From: Candidatus Jordarchaeia archaeon
Lineage (GTDB): Archaea > Asgardarchaeota > Jordiarchaeia > Jordiarchaeales > Freyrarchaeaceae
Length of the DNA: 12,205 nucleotides
Reading direction: 5' to 3'
Assembly (NCBI GenBank): GCA_018383835.1
Contig: JAHAWR010000038.1
Location: 1-12,205 of the forward strand
The notes under the pieces are model-generated. The model was not told where the DNA came from and made no database searches. It saw only the letters and a list, made by a program, of their open reading frames with translations. Of this stretch, positions 1 to 5,567 are shown piece by piece; the first letter of the stretch is position 1; every line of letters starts with the position of its first letter. The translations under genes and the position numbers were made by a program.

Positions 1-503
1 CTTCGAAGAAACCATCCCTGAAGAAAACCTTTAGAAAAATATTCTGCAAGGGAAAGAAATAGAGTTAGAGTAAAAGACTTCATACGCGAGTTAACGCCGA
101 AGACCGCAAAGACCTTCGATGGCTACGTCTACAGGTTCGAAGACTTAAGAAGAAATGCTTGATGGGTTCAAGGGAGCGCGATAGGAGTTTCGAGGAGCGA
201 TTGGAGGAGCATAATTGCTTTTTGGTTGCAAGTTGGGGTTCAGACGCTCAGCCCGTGTAACTCGACTAGGAGGTGCTCCAGTGGGATGACCCGAAAGGAG
301 CAACCTACAAGTGTAGCTGTGGGCTGAGGATTGGAAGGCAGTTAAACGCTTGCGTGAACCTATTACAGATGGAGGGCTTCCCCGTCTTCGATGCTCCTCG
401 ACGGGCTGGCGAGGAGGCGGAGCGAGTTCACCATGACGGGGAGGCCGATGAAGGCTCCAATGAACTCGTGGAGCCTCAGCCCATGAACCCAAAAGCCACG
501 TAA
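1..503 (+). pseudogene. tnpB: Decayed TnpB (IS200/IS605 OrfB-type) remnant, 5' end outside the window
   Basis: Pieces of a TnpB-like RNA-guided nuclease are readable in order but in different frames. Frame 1 from 22 to 159 encodes a stretch ending ...KTFDGYVYRFEDLRRN, the typical RuvC-region pattern (Arg-rich, DFI.ELT, FEDL). It is preceded by an in-frame TGA at 19-21 and ends at TGA 160-162. Frame 1 is recognisable again around 259-288 (NSTRRCSSGM), matching the first half of the zinc ribbon with its second Cys lost. A shift to frame 3 then gives DPKGATYKCSCGLRIGRQLN, the second half of the zinc ribbon, with CxC instead of CxxC. This is followed by NLLQMEG and GEEADEGSNEL, a C-terminal tail familiar from archaeal TnpBs. 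Multiple frameshifts, stops and damaged zinc ligands make it nonfunctional. No TnpA or element ends are visible. The remnant stops three bases before the 3' end of the neighbouring GTPase gene. Confidence 0.8.
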
Positions 504-505
504 GC

Positions 506-1054
506 CTACCAACTACGTAGCTCAGAACCTTTCTTAACGGAGTACTTAAATATAAGTGAAGCCAAAAAAACAAAGACATCATAGACTTTTTCGTTGGTTT
601 TGGCTGATGACTCAAAGTAAGGCGCGCCAAGCTTTTCCGCTAGGTGCACACCTTCCTCGTGTTTTACTTTTCTCTCCGATAATAGGTCTATCTTGTTTCC
701 GACGAGGATGATGGGGATGTCGCCGCAGTAGCGCCTTACTTGCTCCACCCAATCTTCAACGCTTCTGAAGGTTTCAGGGTTTGTCACGTCGAAGACGACA
801 AGTGAGCCCTGTCCCCCCTTGAAGTAGTTTGGAAGTAGGGGTTTGAAGCGCTCCTGCCCCCCTGTGTCCCATATTGTCAGCTTAATCAAGGTACCGTCCA
901 CATCCACCGTCTTAGAGTAAAAGTTAACCCCCAGTGTCGACAAGTAGTCCTCCCTAAAAGAGCCCGTGGTAAACCTGACCGTCAGACTAGTCTTTCCTAC
1001 CCCTCCATCACCAACGACCAAAACCTTAAAGTTATACTTTGAATAGTTCAACAC
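506..1054 (-). CDS. Rab/Ras-like small GTPase
   Basis: A complete Ras-superfamily G domain of about 182 residues, strikingly Rab-like. G1 is GDGGVGKTS (residues 15-23). The switch I threonine sits in STLGVNF (about 40), like the Rab TIGVDF. G3 is WDTGGQE (62-68), G4 NKID (120-123) and G5 SSAKT (149-153). The G3 glycine, where Rabs have WDTAGQE, is a feature shared with Arf and G-alpha. The tail has no cysteine, so there is no sign of prenylation; membrane attachment, if any, must be indirect. The frame extends up to GTG 1066, but a strong GGAGG site lies inside that extension, five bases before GTG 1054, which I chose. It ends with TAG. A TATA-like box sits at 1091-1100. The gene stands alone, next to a transposase remnant and about 0.9 kb from a cluster encoding a Roadblock protein, the known partner class of such GTPases. 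Family assignment is secure; the cellular role is unknown. Confidence 0.93.
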   Translation of the reverse strand: MLNYSKYNFKVLVVGDGGVGKTSLTVRFTTGSFREDYLSTLGVNFYSKTVDVDGTLIKLTIWDTGGQERFKPLLPNYFKGGQGSLVVFDVTNPETFRSVEDWVEQVRRYCGDIPIILVGNKIDLLSERKVKHEEGVHLAEKLGAPYFESSAKTNEKVYDVFVFLASLIFKYSVKKGSELRSW

Positions 1055-1087
1055 CGCATCCTCCACTCATGGACGAAGAAAAGACCA

Positions 1088-1102
1088 CATTTAAATAAAT
1101 GA
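1088..1102 (-). promoter_or_regulatory. TATA/BRE-like promoter of the Rab-like GTPase
   Basis: On the minus strand, TCATTTATTTAAATG forms an archaeal TATA-like box. About 25 bases downstream, transcription would start near 1070, leaving a short leader that includes the GGAGG site before GTG 1054. Confidence 0.5.
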
Positions 1103-1435
1103 AAACCTTAAAAAAATTTAAACATTCGCCCCCCACAACCTACTATCGTAAAGTACCACATTTCGGGTTCGACAGCAATTCCGTTCTCAGCATGCCTTTC
1201 AGCTATGAAACAAGTAGTGGAAATGATAAAGGTCTCAGAGAACTTCAGGGATAATAATTAACTTTTGCGTTAGTTACACTATTAAGAGAATACTCTCACA
1301 CTGAACTTAGAAGGGAAGTCTATGAATGGAAGGAAAAGATGAGTACTTTTCACACTACCACAATTTGGCTTGCAAGGTAGTTCCAGCTTAAAACATAAGA
1401 AGGATTTTAAAAGGGACGGTCATTTAGAGATCTTC
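1103..1435. other. AT-rich spacer without a confident gene
   Basis: About 430 bases separate the divergent GTPase gene and the small plus-strand gene. Apart from promoter-like A/T blocks, the only coding-like signal is a 41-codon open stretch at 1255-1377 (+) ending at TAG. It encodes LRREVYEW and a following FHTTTIWLA that weakly resemble the N-terminal helical part of TnpB. I see no RNA gene. A GGGTTCGA at 1166-1173 looks like a T-arm but has no complementary stem. Confidence 0.4.
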
Positions 1436-1439
1436 CCCC

Positions 1440-1450
1440 GATTTTATTTA
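1440..1450 (+). promoter_or_regulatory. TATA-like box ahead of the small hypothetical gene
   Basis: GATTTTATTTAC at about 1440-1451 would place a start near 1470 and a leader of about 30 bases that contains the hairpin at 1475-1491. A second TTTTAAAA block at 1405-1412 is an alternative. Confidence 0.35.
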
Positions 1451-1474
1451 CATTCTTAACTTCAATAACTTATC

Positions 1475-1491
1475 CCCTCCCTCTGGGAGGG
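1475..1491 (+). repeat. Perfect hairpin CCCTCCC-TCT-GGGAGGG overlapping the ribosome binding site
   Basis: A seven-base perfect stem with a three-base loop. Its right arm, GGGAGGG, is also the Shine-Dalgarno sequence of the gene that starts at 1501, so folding would hide the ribosome site. A six-base version of the same stem (CCTCCC-N3-GGGAGG) occurs at 11216-11230 upstream of the ATPase subunit I gene. Confidence 0.6.
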
Positions 1492-1500
1492 ATTACCTTG

Positions 1501-1737
1501 ATGTTTAGGAATGTTCTTAGGAGGAAGGGGTTCTGGAGGGTTAAGGGGGGCGGCGAGGAGGTTTTCATGAAGCACGACGAAAGGCTCGGCGGGATATACG
1601 TCACCCTGCAAAGCCGCATGGCAATAGTCAGGATAGAGGACAGGGGCAGCATACAGGTTTTTAAGAGCGCGAAGCACTTGGAAAGGTACCTCAAGAGGCT
1701 TGAGGAAGAAAAAATGAACCTAATATTATCGAATTGA
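1501..1737 (+). CDS. Small uncharacterised protein (78 aa)
   Basis: I do not recognise the family. The protein is basic at its N-terminus (FRNVLRRKGFWRVKGGG). A probable beta-rich middle follows (GGIYVTLQSRMAIVRIEDRG), and it closes with a charged helix (SAKHLERYLKRLEEEK). This ordered pattern and the absence of low-complexity sequence favour a real small folded protein. The start is ATG 1501 with GGGAGG ten bases upstream; TTG 1498, directly before it, has closer spacing and is an alternative. It ends with TGA. A TATA-like element and a hairpin that covers the ribosome site precede it, hinting at translational control. It is transcribed opposite to all adjacent genes and is not part of the neighbouring cluster. 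Overlapping minus-strand frames look like shadows. Confidence 0.6.
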   Translation: MFRNVLRRKGFWRVKGGGEEVFMKHDERLGGIYVTLQSRMAIVRIEDRGSIQVFKSAKHLERYLKRLEEEKMNLILSN

Positions 1738-1917
1738 GATCGAGGGGAACTTCTAGCTCAATGGCACAGAGCGAAGACTATTCCACCGAATGGAAGGAAA
1801 AAAGGAAAGAGATTAATACTTCTAGGGGATCTAGGCTGCGTTAGTCCTTGATGGATATTTATAGCTCTTGAGTTACACTAGCCTAGGGCTCCTCTCAAGT
1901 TCAATGGGTGCGTGTTT

Positions 1918-2655
1918 CTATGAACCTTCACTCCTTTTGTCTTTGTTTCTTATCGAAGTTGCAGCCTCAACTATTTTTCTATCTGACAACTTAACTTTTA
2001 TTTCGACAGGAGTTTTTCCTCTTCTACGTACCTCAACCCTATTTTTCTCCAGTATAATGAGCGTGTTTGCTAGGTGTAGTATCACCTCCGTTTCGGCGTC
2101 GTCTGCTAGTTTTCTTTCGAGAGTTGTGAGGAGGATGTTGCTTGAGAGTTGAACTTTCGCCTTTATGAAGGACATGAACCTCAAGGCGGATTTGGATGAA
2201 GCTAGGGACATAAGAGATGAGAGTGAGTCGAGGACTATGCGCACGTGGTTGAGGTGGGAGAGCTTCAGCATTGCATCAACTATTTTTGAGCTGAGGGCTG
2301 CCAAGTCCGTTGGCGCGGGAACGTACGTCACGGTGTCGCTGTCCTCCACTGAAAAGTCCACTGTTGGGCGGTAGAGGTCTATTATCCGGTACCTTGGATC
2401 GGAGCCCTTATACTTTGAGAGGTCTACTCCTAAACTGGCTATCTCCGACTCAACCTCCTCGGCGAAGTTAACCGTTGTGACGTACACGCTTCCTCCCCCA
2501 AGCCTTAGCCCTTCACAGAAGAATTCTAAGGCTATTAGCTCCTTTCCTCCAAGCGGCTCACCGACCACTATGCATAAGGAGCCCGGGCTGAGGCCGCCTC
2601 CTAGAAGGCGGTCAAGCAGTTCTACTCCAGTCCTTAAGAAGCCAACTTTCGCCAT
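1918..2655 (-). CDS. RAD55/KaiC-like RecA-fold ATPase with degenerate Walker A
   Basis: A single RecA-fold domain of 245 residues. The opening TGVELLDRLLGGGLSPGSL is the hallmark of KaiC, RAD55 and ArlH proteins. The P-loop reads GEPLGGKE (32-39): the lysine is kept, but the Ser/Thr that coordinates magnesium is Glu. Walker B is RIVLDSLSSLMS (139-150). The C-terminal part (about 205-245) is basic and charged. ATP binding may be altered or lost, so a regulatory or partner-binding role is plausible. It is the last gene of the minus-strand cluster, 22 bases after the Roadblock gene and probably cotranscribed with it. The start is ATG 2655 with GGAGAG about eight bases upstream; the stop is TAG. 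In archaea, such proteins act as switches in motility, signalling and DNA repair, but nothing here identifies the pathway. It is not RadA, because the recombinase motifs are missing. Confidence 0.85.
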   Translation of the reverse strand: MAKVGFLRTGVELLDRLLGGGLSPGSLCIVVGEPLGGKELIALEFFCEGLRLGGGSVYVTTVNFAEEVESEIASLGVDLSKYKGSDPRYRIIDLYRPTVDFSVEDSDTVTYVPAPTDLAALSSKIVDAMLKLSHLNHVRIVLDSLSSLMSLASSKSALRFMSFIKAKVQLSSNILLTTLERKLADDAETEVILHLANTLIILEKNRVEVRRRGKTPVEIKVKLSDRKIVEAATSIRNKDKRSEGS

Positions 2656-2677
2656 GGAATTCTCTCCTTCCAGCAGG

Positions 2678-3040
2678 TTACGGTATCGCCTCCGCGGCTA
2701 CCTTACATGCTTCTTCGAGAGCCTTAAGCAGGGGGGAGGGGTCAATCTTGGATGCAAGCAGCAGCAGTAAGGCCTTGGATCCTGCCCCTGTAACTATGAT
2801 TACTCCGCCTTCTATTTTGAGCGTCAAGTGGTGGGTTATCCCTCTCCTGACCGTTTCAGCAGCCACTTCTGCGGCTCCGAGCATTGACGCGGCCATGGCG
2901 GCAAGCCTGCCTACGTCCACGTCGTGAGGCATGAACGCCTCGAGGACGTTCCCATTTCTCGTCGCAGCGAGGCAGCCCTCGACCCCCTCCAATGTTTGGA
3001 GCTTCATTAAAAGCTTTTTAATTTTATCCTTAGACTCCAA
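2678..3040 (-). CDS. Roadblock/LC7 (MglB-like) domain protein
   Basis: About 120 residues forming one Roadblock/LC7 fold. It opens with helix KDKIKKLLMKLQTLEGVEG, continues with strands GCLAATRNGNVLEAF and a long small-residue helix VGRLAAMAASMLGAAEVAAETV. Next come HHLTLKIEGGVIIVTGAGSKALLLLLAS and a final helix (LLKALEEACKVAAEAI). Roadblock proteins dimerise and bind small GTPases; bacterial MglB is the GAP for MglA. The gene lies 11 bases after the stop of a gene whose C-terminal half is an MglA-like GTPase, and a Rab-like GTPase is nearby, so a GAP or scaffold role is a natural inference. Start choice: GGAGGT abuts GTG 3046 with no spacer but sits seven bases before TTG 3040, so I prefer TTG 3040. 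The GGAGG overlaps the end of the upstream TAG stop region, indicating translational coupling. Confidence 0.9.
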   Translation of the reverse strand: MESKDKIKKLLMKLQTLEGVEGCLAATRNGNVLEAFMPHDVDVGRLAAMAASMLGAAEVAAETVRRGITHHLTLKIEGGVIIVTGAGSKALLLLLASKIDPSPLLKALEEACKVAAEAIP

Positions 3041-3051
3041 CCGCACACCTC

Positions 3052-4191
3052 CTACGTGGAAAGCATGTTTAAGAGTATGTCAAGTAAGAGGAATATGTTG
3101 ACCCTATTCTTGGCGCTACAACCCACTACAGGGATAGATGGGGGAAGCTTGAGGCGTGCTCTAAGTTCGCCGGGCGGGATGGCTGACTCCAGATCTTGTT
3201 TGTTTGCCGCCACCACCATTGGGGCTTTTCCCTCACATTTTTTGAAGAGTTCTCTAGCCCTCTCGAAGCTCGATGCATCTGCGCTGTCGACGACCAGGAT
3301 AAGCCCAACAGCCCCGTTCATCATCATGTCAAGTATCGGCTCGAACTGAGGTTGCCCTGGGGTGCCGAAGAGCTCCATGTAGAATCCCTTGTAATCCAGT
3401 GAGCCGTGGTCGAGTGCTACTGTCGTGCCCATCCGTTCAACACTGACGGCATCCTCTGCTAAGGCGTGGATGAGCGTCGTCTTCCCCGCGTTGTACGGCC
3501 CAACGACGACCACCTTTGGAAGGTACACTCTGAGCTCACTTGGGGAAACAACTTTCACGAGAAAGGACAGGCTCCTTGCTTTTGCAATCCAAGATGCCTT
3601 CTTCGCCCTTAACTGGTTCTCGACTATGAAAAGCGGGTCTGGTTTAACCTCGAAAACGCCGTTGAAGAAGTTTTCCATCTCTTCGAGGAGCTCAGTCATG
3701 TAGGTCCAGGAAGAGAAAAGGGCGGCTAGAGTTGATGCGTCAGTAGCATTCAACACATCCATTATATGCCCCACTTCGCCGCCTAGTGATTCCAGAAGAC
3801 TGTTCAGCGAGTCGAGCACCAGAAGCGTTTTCTCCGATGAGAGGTCTGCTAGGACTTTCTTAACCGAACTTACGTCGTAAGGGTTGACCACACATCTTTC
3901 AGGACTTTCCGCCCCACTAAGCATGGAGTACGCGTCAACCATGACGAACTGCCCTTTCTGCTCGTAAGCTTCGACATTTAAGCGGGACCTCCTAGCCTGC
4001 CTCTTCACACTTAAGGGGGGCTTGTTGTTGACGAAGTAAACAACCCTGTAACCCTCCTCCAAGCCTGCCCTAACTATGTGTAAACCCAATATTGAGGGGT
4101 CGAAGCTGGGGGAAATCATGAAGAGGTTTTTCGAGGACGCGGGGATCCCGCCCAGTTGCCTGTCGAAGAGCGGAAGCCTCAGCCTTATCAT
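3052..4191 (-). CDS. Fusion of a Walker-A-less RAD55/KaiC-like domain with an MglA/Srp102-like GTPase
   Basis: Two domains are visible in about 379 residues. Residues 1-195 have a RAD55/KaiC layout: RLRLPLFDRQLGGIPASSKN, then ISPSFDPSILGL where a P-loop should be (no GK[ST]), and a Walker-B-like LLVLDSLNSLLE at 123-134. The strands are kept but the nucleotide site is lost. Residues 224-379 form a small GTPase: G1 GPYNAGKTT (231-239), switch I threonines in MGTTVALDHG, G3 FGTPGQ (275-280), G4 ANKQD (329-333) and G5 CSAKN (358-362). The TPGQ motif and the lack of membrane segments point to the MglA/COG2229 group. The frame is open up to TTG 4257, but ATG 4191 begins just before the domain and has GGTGG six bases upstream. 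The stop is TAG, overlapping the ribosome site of the Roadblock gene. A pseudo-ATPase covalently joined to a GTPase suggests a scaffold for the ATPases encoded on either side. Confidence 0.88.
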   Translation of the reverse strand: MIRLRLPLFDRQLGGIPASSKNLFMISPSFDPSILGLHIVRAGLEEGYRVVYFVNNKPPLSVKRQARRSRLNVEAYEQKGQFVMVDAYSMLSGAESPERCVVNPYDVSSVKKVLADLSSEKTLLVLDSLNSLLESLGGEVGHIMDVLNATDASTLAALFSSWTYMTELLEEMENFFNGVFEVKPDPLFIVENQLRAKKASWIAKARSLSFLVKVVSPSELRVYLPKVVVVGPYNAGKTTLIHALAEDAVSVERMGTTVALDHGSLDYKGFYMELFGTPGQPQFEPILDMMMNGAVGLILVVDSADASSFERARELFKKCEGKAPMVVAANKQDLESAIPPGELRARLKLPPSIPVVGCSAKNRVNIFLLLDILLNMLST

Positions 4192-4271
4192 CCGCAGCCA
4201 CCGGAACTTTCCTGTAGTAAGGGCGGCGCGCCGGACGCTGTAAGGCAGCGGGCGCAATTATAGAACCATCG

Positions 4272-4283
4272 GAAGCATGCTTC
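4272..4283. repeat. Perfect 12-bp palindrome GAAGCATGCTTC
   Basis: It lies between the TATA-like box at 4291-4297 and the predicted start of the fusion gene, at about the expected transcription start. That placement fits a dimeric repressor site. The same half-sites recur in reversed order (TGCTTC-T-GAAGCA) at 12111-12123, near the panB start. Function is inferred only from symmetry and position. Confidence 0.4.
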
Positions 4284-4287
4284 GAGT

Positions 4288-4298
4288 TTACATATAAG
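4288..4298 (-). promoter_or_regulatory. TATA-like box ahead of the GTPase-fusion gene
   Basis: The minus strand reads CCCTTATATGTAAAC. The predicted start is near 4268, giving a leader of about 77 bases to ATG 4191. This suggests an internal promoter separating the KaiB/KaiC-like pair from the three downstream cluster genes. Confidence 0.45.
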
Positions 4299-4305
4299 GG
4301 CTTCG

Positions 4306-4320
4306 CAGCTTTCAAAGCTG
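4306..4320. repeat. 15-bp inverted repeat CAGCTTT-C-AAAGCTG
   Basis: A perfect seven-base inverted repeat around one base, directly downstream of the KaiC-like gene (stop at 4338) and upstream of the next TATA box. There is no T-run after it on the minus strand, so an operator is more likely than a terminator. Confidence 0.4.
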
Positions 4321-4337
4321 AAAGCTTCGTGTGATAT

Positions 4338-5132
4338 CTAATAGAGGATTACTATGCCGTTGTCTGTTACGGAGAAGCGCTTTTTTCCCTCGTAGTGGGA
4401 GGAGCCCCTCATCTTGTATATCTCGATGTACCTGCTCCTCTTCTCTCCCTCAGGCTCCCAGTAAAGTATGAAGACACCGTCCGCCATGAACTCCTCCACG
4501 CCGAACCTCGTTATGCTAGGCTTCCCGTGCTCTGTCTCTGTGACGAAGATTGAGGTGCAGCCGTGCCTTTTCAGCATGCCTGAGATGACGTTTAGCTCTC
4601 TCCTGACCACCCCCACATTCCCGTATTGCAGGAAGAGGACGGAGATCGGGTCGAGAACCACCCTCTTGATCCCGCCCTCCTTAACCGCTGTTTCTATTGT
4701 CGTGTAGAGGCCGTCTAACGCAAACATGTCAGGGTTAAGGGACAGAGCCCTCTCTCCTACGGCAACTGCGCTGAGATCCAGTAACACCAGCATCTGCCGG
4801 TCTATGAGGCTCTTCATGTCCCACCTGAAGTTCCTAGCGTTCCTCAATATGCTGTCCAAGTGCTCCTCGAGGGAAACGTATAGTCCGGGCTCACCGTACT
4901 CGGCCGCACCACGGTATAGGAATTCGAGGCAGAAAATAGACTTGCCAGCTCCTGAGACGCCCGACAACAGATAGGTTGCACCCCTAAAGAGTCCTCCTCT
5001 AACCAGCTCGTCAAAGCCCCTAATCCCCGTCGGCGTCCTCTCGCCGGGCGACTCGAGAACCCGTGCCTCAGAAATTATTCTTTCCTTAAGTTCGGCCATG
5101 AAGCCAGAAGAGGAACTACTCCTCCTTGCCAC
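4338..5132 (-). CDS. KaiC-like single-domain ATPase
   Basis: A single KaiC domain of 264 residues with intact motifs. TPTGIRGFDELVRGGLFRG is at about 33-51 and Walker A GVSGAGKS at 58-65. VSLEEH carries the catalytic Glu pair at 89-90, and Walker B is RVVLDPIS at 157-164. The end has the KaiC signature KMRGSSH (240-246) followed by FSVTDNGIVIL. It should bind and hydrolyse ATP, probably as a ring. It has one domain, unlike the double-domain clock KaiC. The coding region overlaps the end of the preceding KaiB-like gene by 17 bases, so the two are translationally coupled. GTG 5132 was chosen because a GGAGGAGGGGGAG tract lies just upstream; ATG 5099 is an alternative without a well-spaced site. 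The stop is TAG. The N-terminal 30 residues (ARRSSSSSGFM...) are Ser-rich and precede the conserved core. Confidence 0.92.
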   Translation of the reverse strand: MARRSSSSSGFMAELKERIISEARVLESPGERTPTGIRGFDELVRGGLFRGATYLLSGVSGAGKSIFCLEFLYRGAAEYGEPGLYVSLEEHLDSILRNARNFRWDMKSLIDRQMLVLLDLSAVAVGERALSLNPDMFALDGLYTTIETAVKEGGIKRVVLDPISVLFLQYGNVGVVRRELNVISGMLKRHGCTSIFVTETEHGKPSITRFGVEEFMADGVFILYWEPEGEKRSRYIEIYKMRGSSHYEGKKRFSVTDNGIVILY

Positions 5133-5412
5133 GCGTCTCCCCCTCCTCCTTTAGTGATTCTAAAACAGCCATCAATTCGTCCTCCGTTGGTAATCCTATG
5201 AAGCGCCAGTTCAAACCCACTATATCTATCGTCGGAGTCGAGATGATACCCTCCCTTACAGCCCTCTCAGGGTTCTTGGATACGTCGACCTCCTCGACCT
5301 CAAGGTCCAATCCGAGCTTTTCGAGGGACGAACGCACTGTTTTAACCACTTGAGGATACCTTGGAGTGCGCTCCGACTTAAAAATGACTATTTTGTATCT
5401 TCCGCTCACCAT
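5116..5412 (-). CDS. Thioredoxin-fold, KaiB-like small protein lacking the CXXC redox motif
   Basis: A 98-residue protein with a thioredoxin-like beta-alpha-beta-alpha-beta pattern. Strand KIVIF (7-11) leads to SERTPRYPQ, where redox-active relatives have CPYC. A helix, then EVEEVDVSKNPERAVREGI, follow. The cis-proline motif STPTIDI (58-64) and GLNWRFIGLPTEDELMAVL complete the fold. Neither catalytic Cys is present, so thiol chemistry is ruled out. KaiB also has this fold, with a VD..KNP..A....I.ATPTL..... RRIIGD pattern that this protein parallels, and the next gene is a KaiC-like ATPase overlapping it by 17 bases. KaiB-type binding to KaiC is therefore the leading inference; a redox-dead glutaredoxin is the alternative. 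The frame is open further upstream, but ATG 5412 has GGAGGG four bases before it and a TATA box at 5471-5478 lies at the right distance. The stop is TAG. Confidence 0.82.
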   Translation of the reverse strand: MVSGRYKIVIFKSERTPRYPQVVKTVRSSLEKLGLDLEVEEVDVSKNPERAVREGIISTPTIDIVGLNWRFIGLPTEDELMAVLESLKEEGETRGKEE

Positions 5413-5468
5413 AAGTCCCTCCGGCGTGTGAAAGCCGAAAGCCCGAGAAATTCTTAAGTTACAATCAC

Positions 5469-5480
5469 CCTTATAAATAC
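5469..5480 (-). promoter_or_regulatory. TATA box of the KaiB-like/KaiC-like pair
   Basis: The minus strand reads GTATTTATAAGGG. A start near 5448 would give a leader of about 36 bases to ATG 5412. The core is nearly symmetric and also reads as a TATA box on the plus strand toward amrS, so the divergent genes may share this region. Confidence 0.5.
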
Positions 5481-5504
5481 ATTGATAAGAGCACATTAGC
5501 CTCC

Positions 5505-5518
5505 TGAAAAATACTAAA
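5505..5518 (+). promoter_or_regulatory. Weak TATA-like element ahead of amrS
   Basis: TGAAAAATACTAAAAAA lies about 55 bases before ATG 5568. It is the closest A/T box with a purine-rich BRE-like lead. The plus-strand reading of 5471-5478 is an alternative. Confidence 0.25.
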
Positions 5519-5567
5519 AAATGGTGTTTTACGCTACCCGTGTAACTTCTGGGAAGTGAGGAGGGGA

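Noticed and set aside
1741..1800. tRNA-like D-arm (TAGCTCAATGGCACAGAGC at 1754-1772)
   Set aside because: GCTC and GAGC can pair with a GG-containing loop, but no matching acceptor stem, anticodon stem or T-arm follows, so it is not a tRNA gene.
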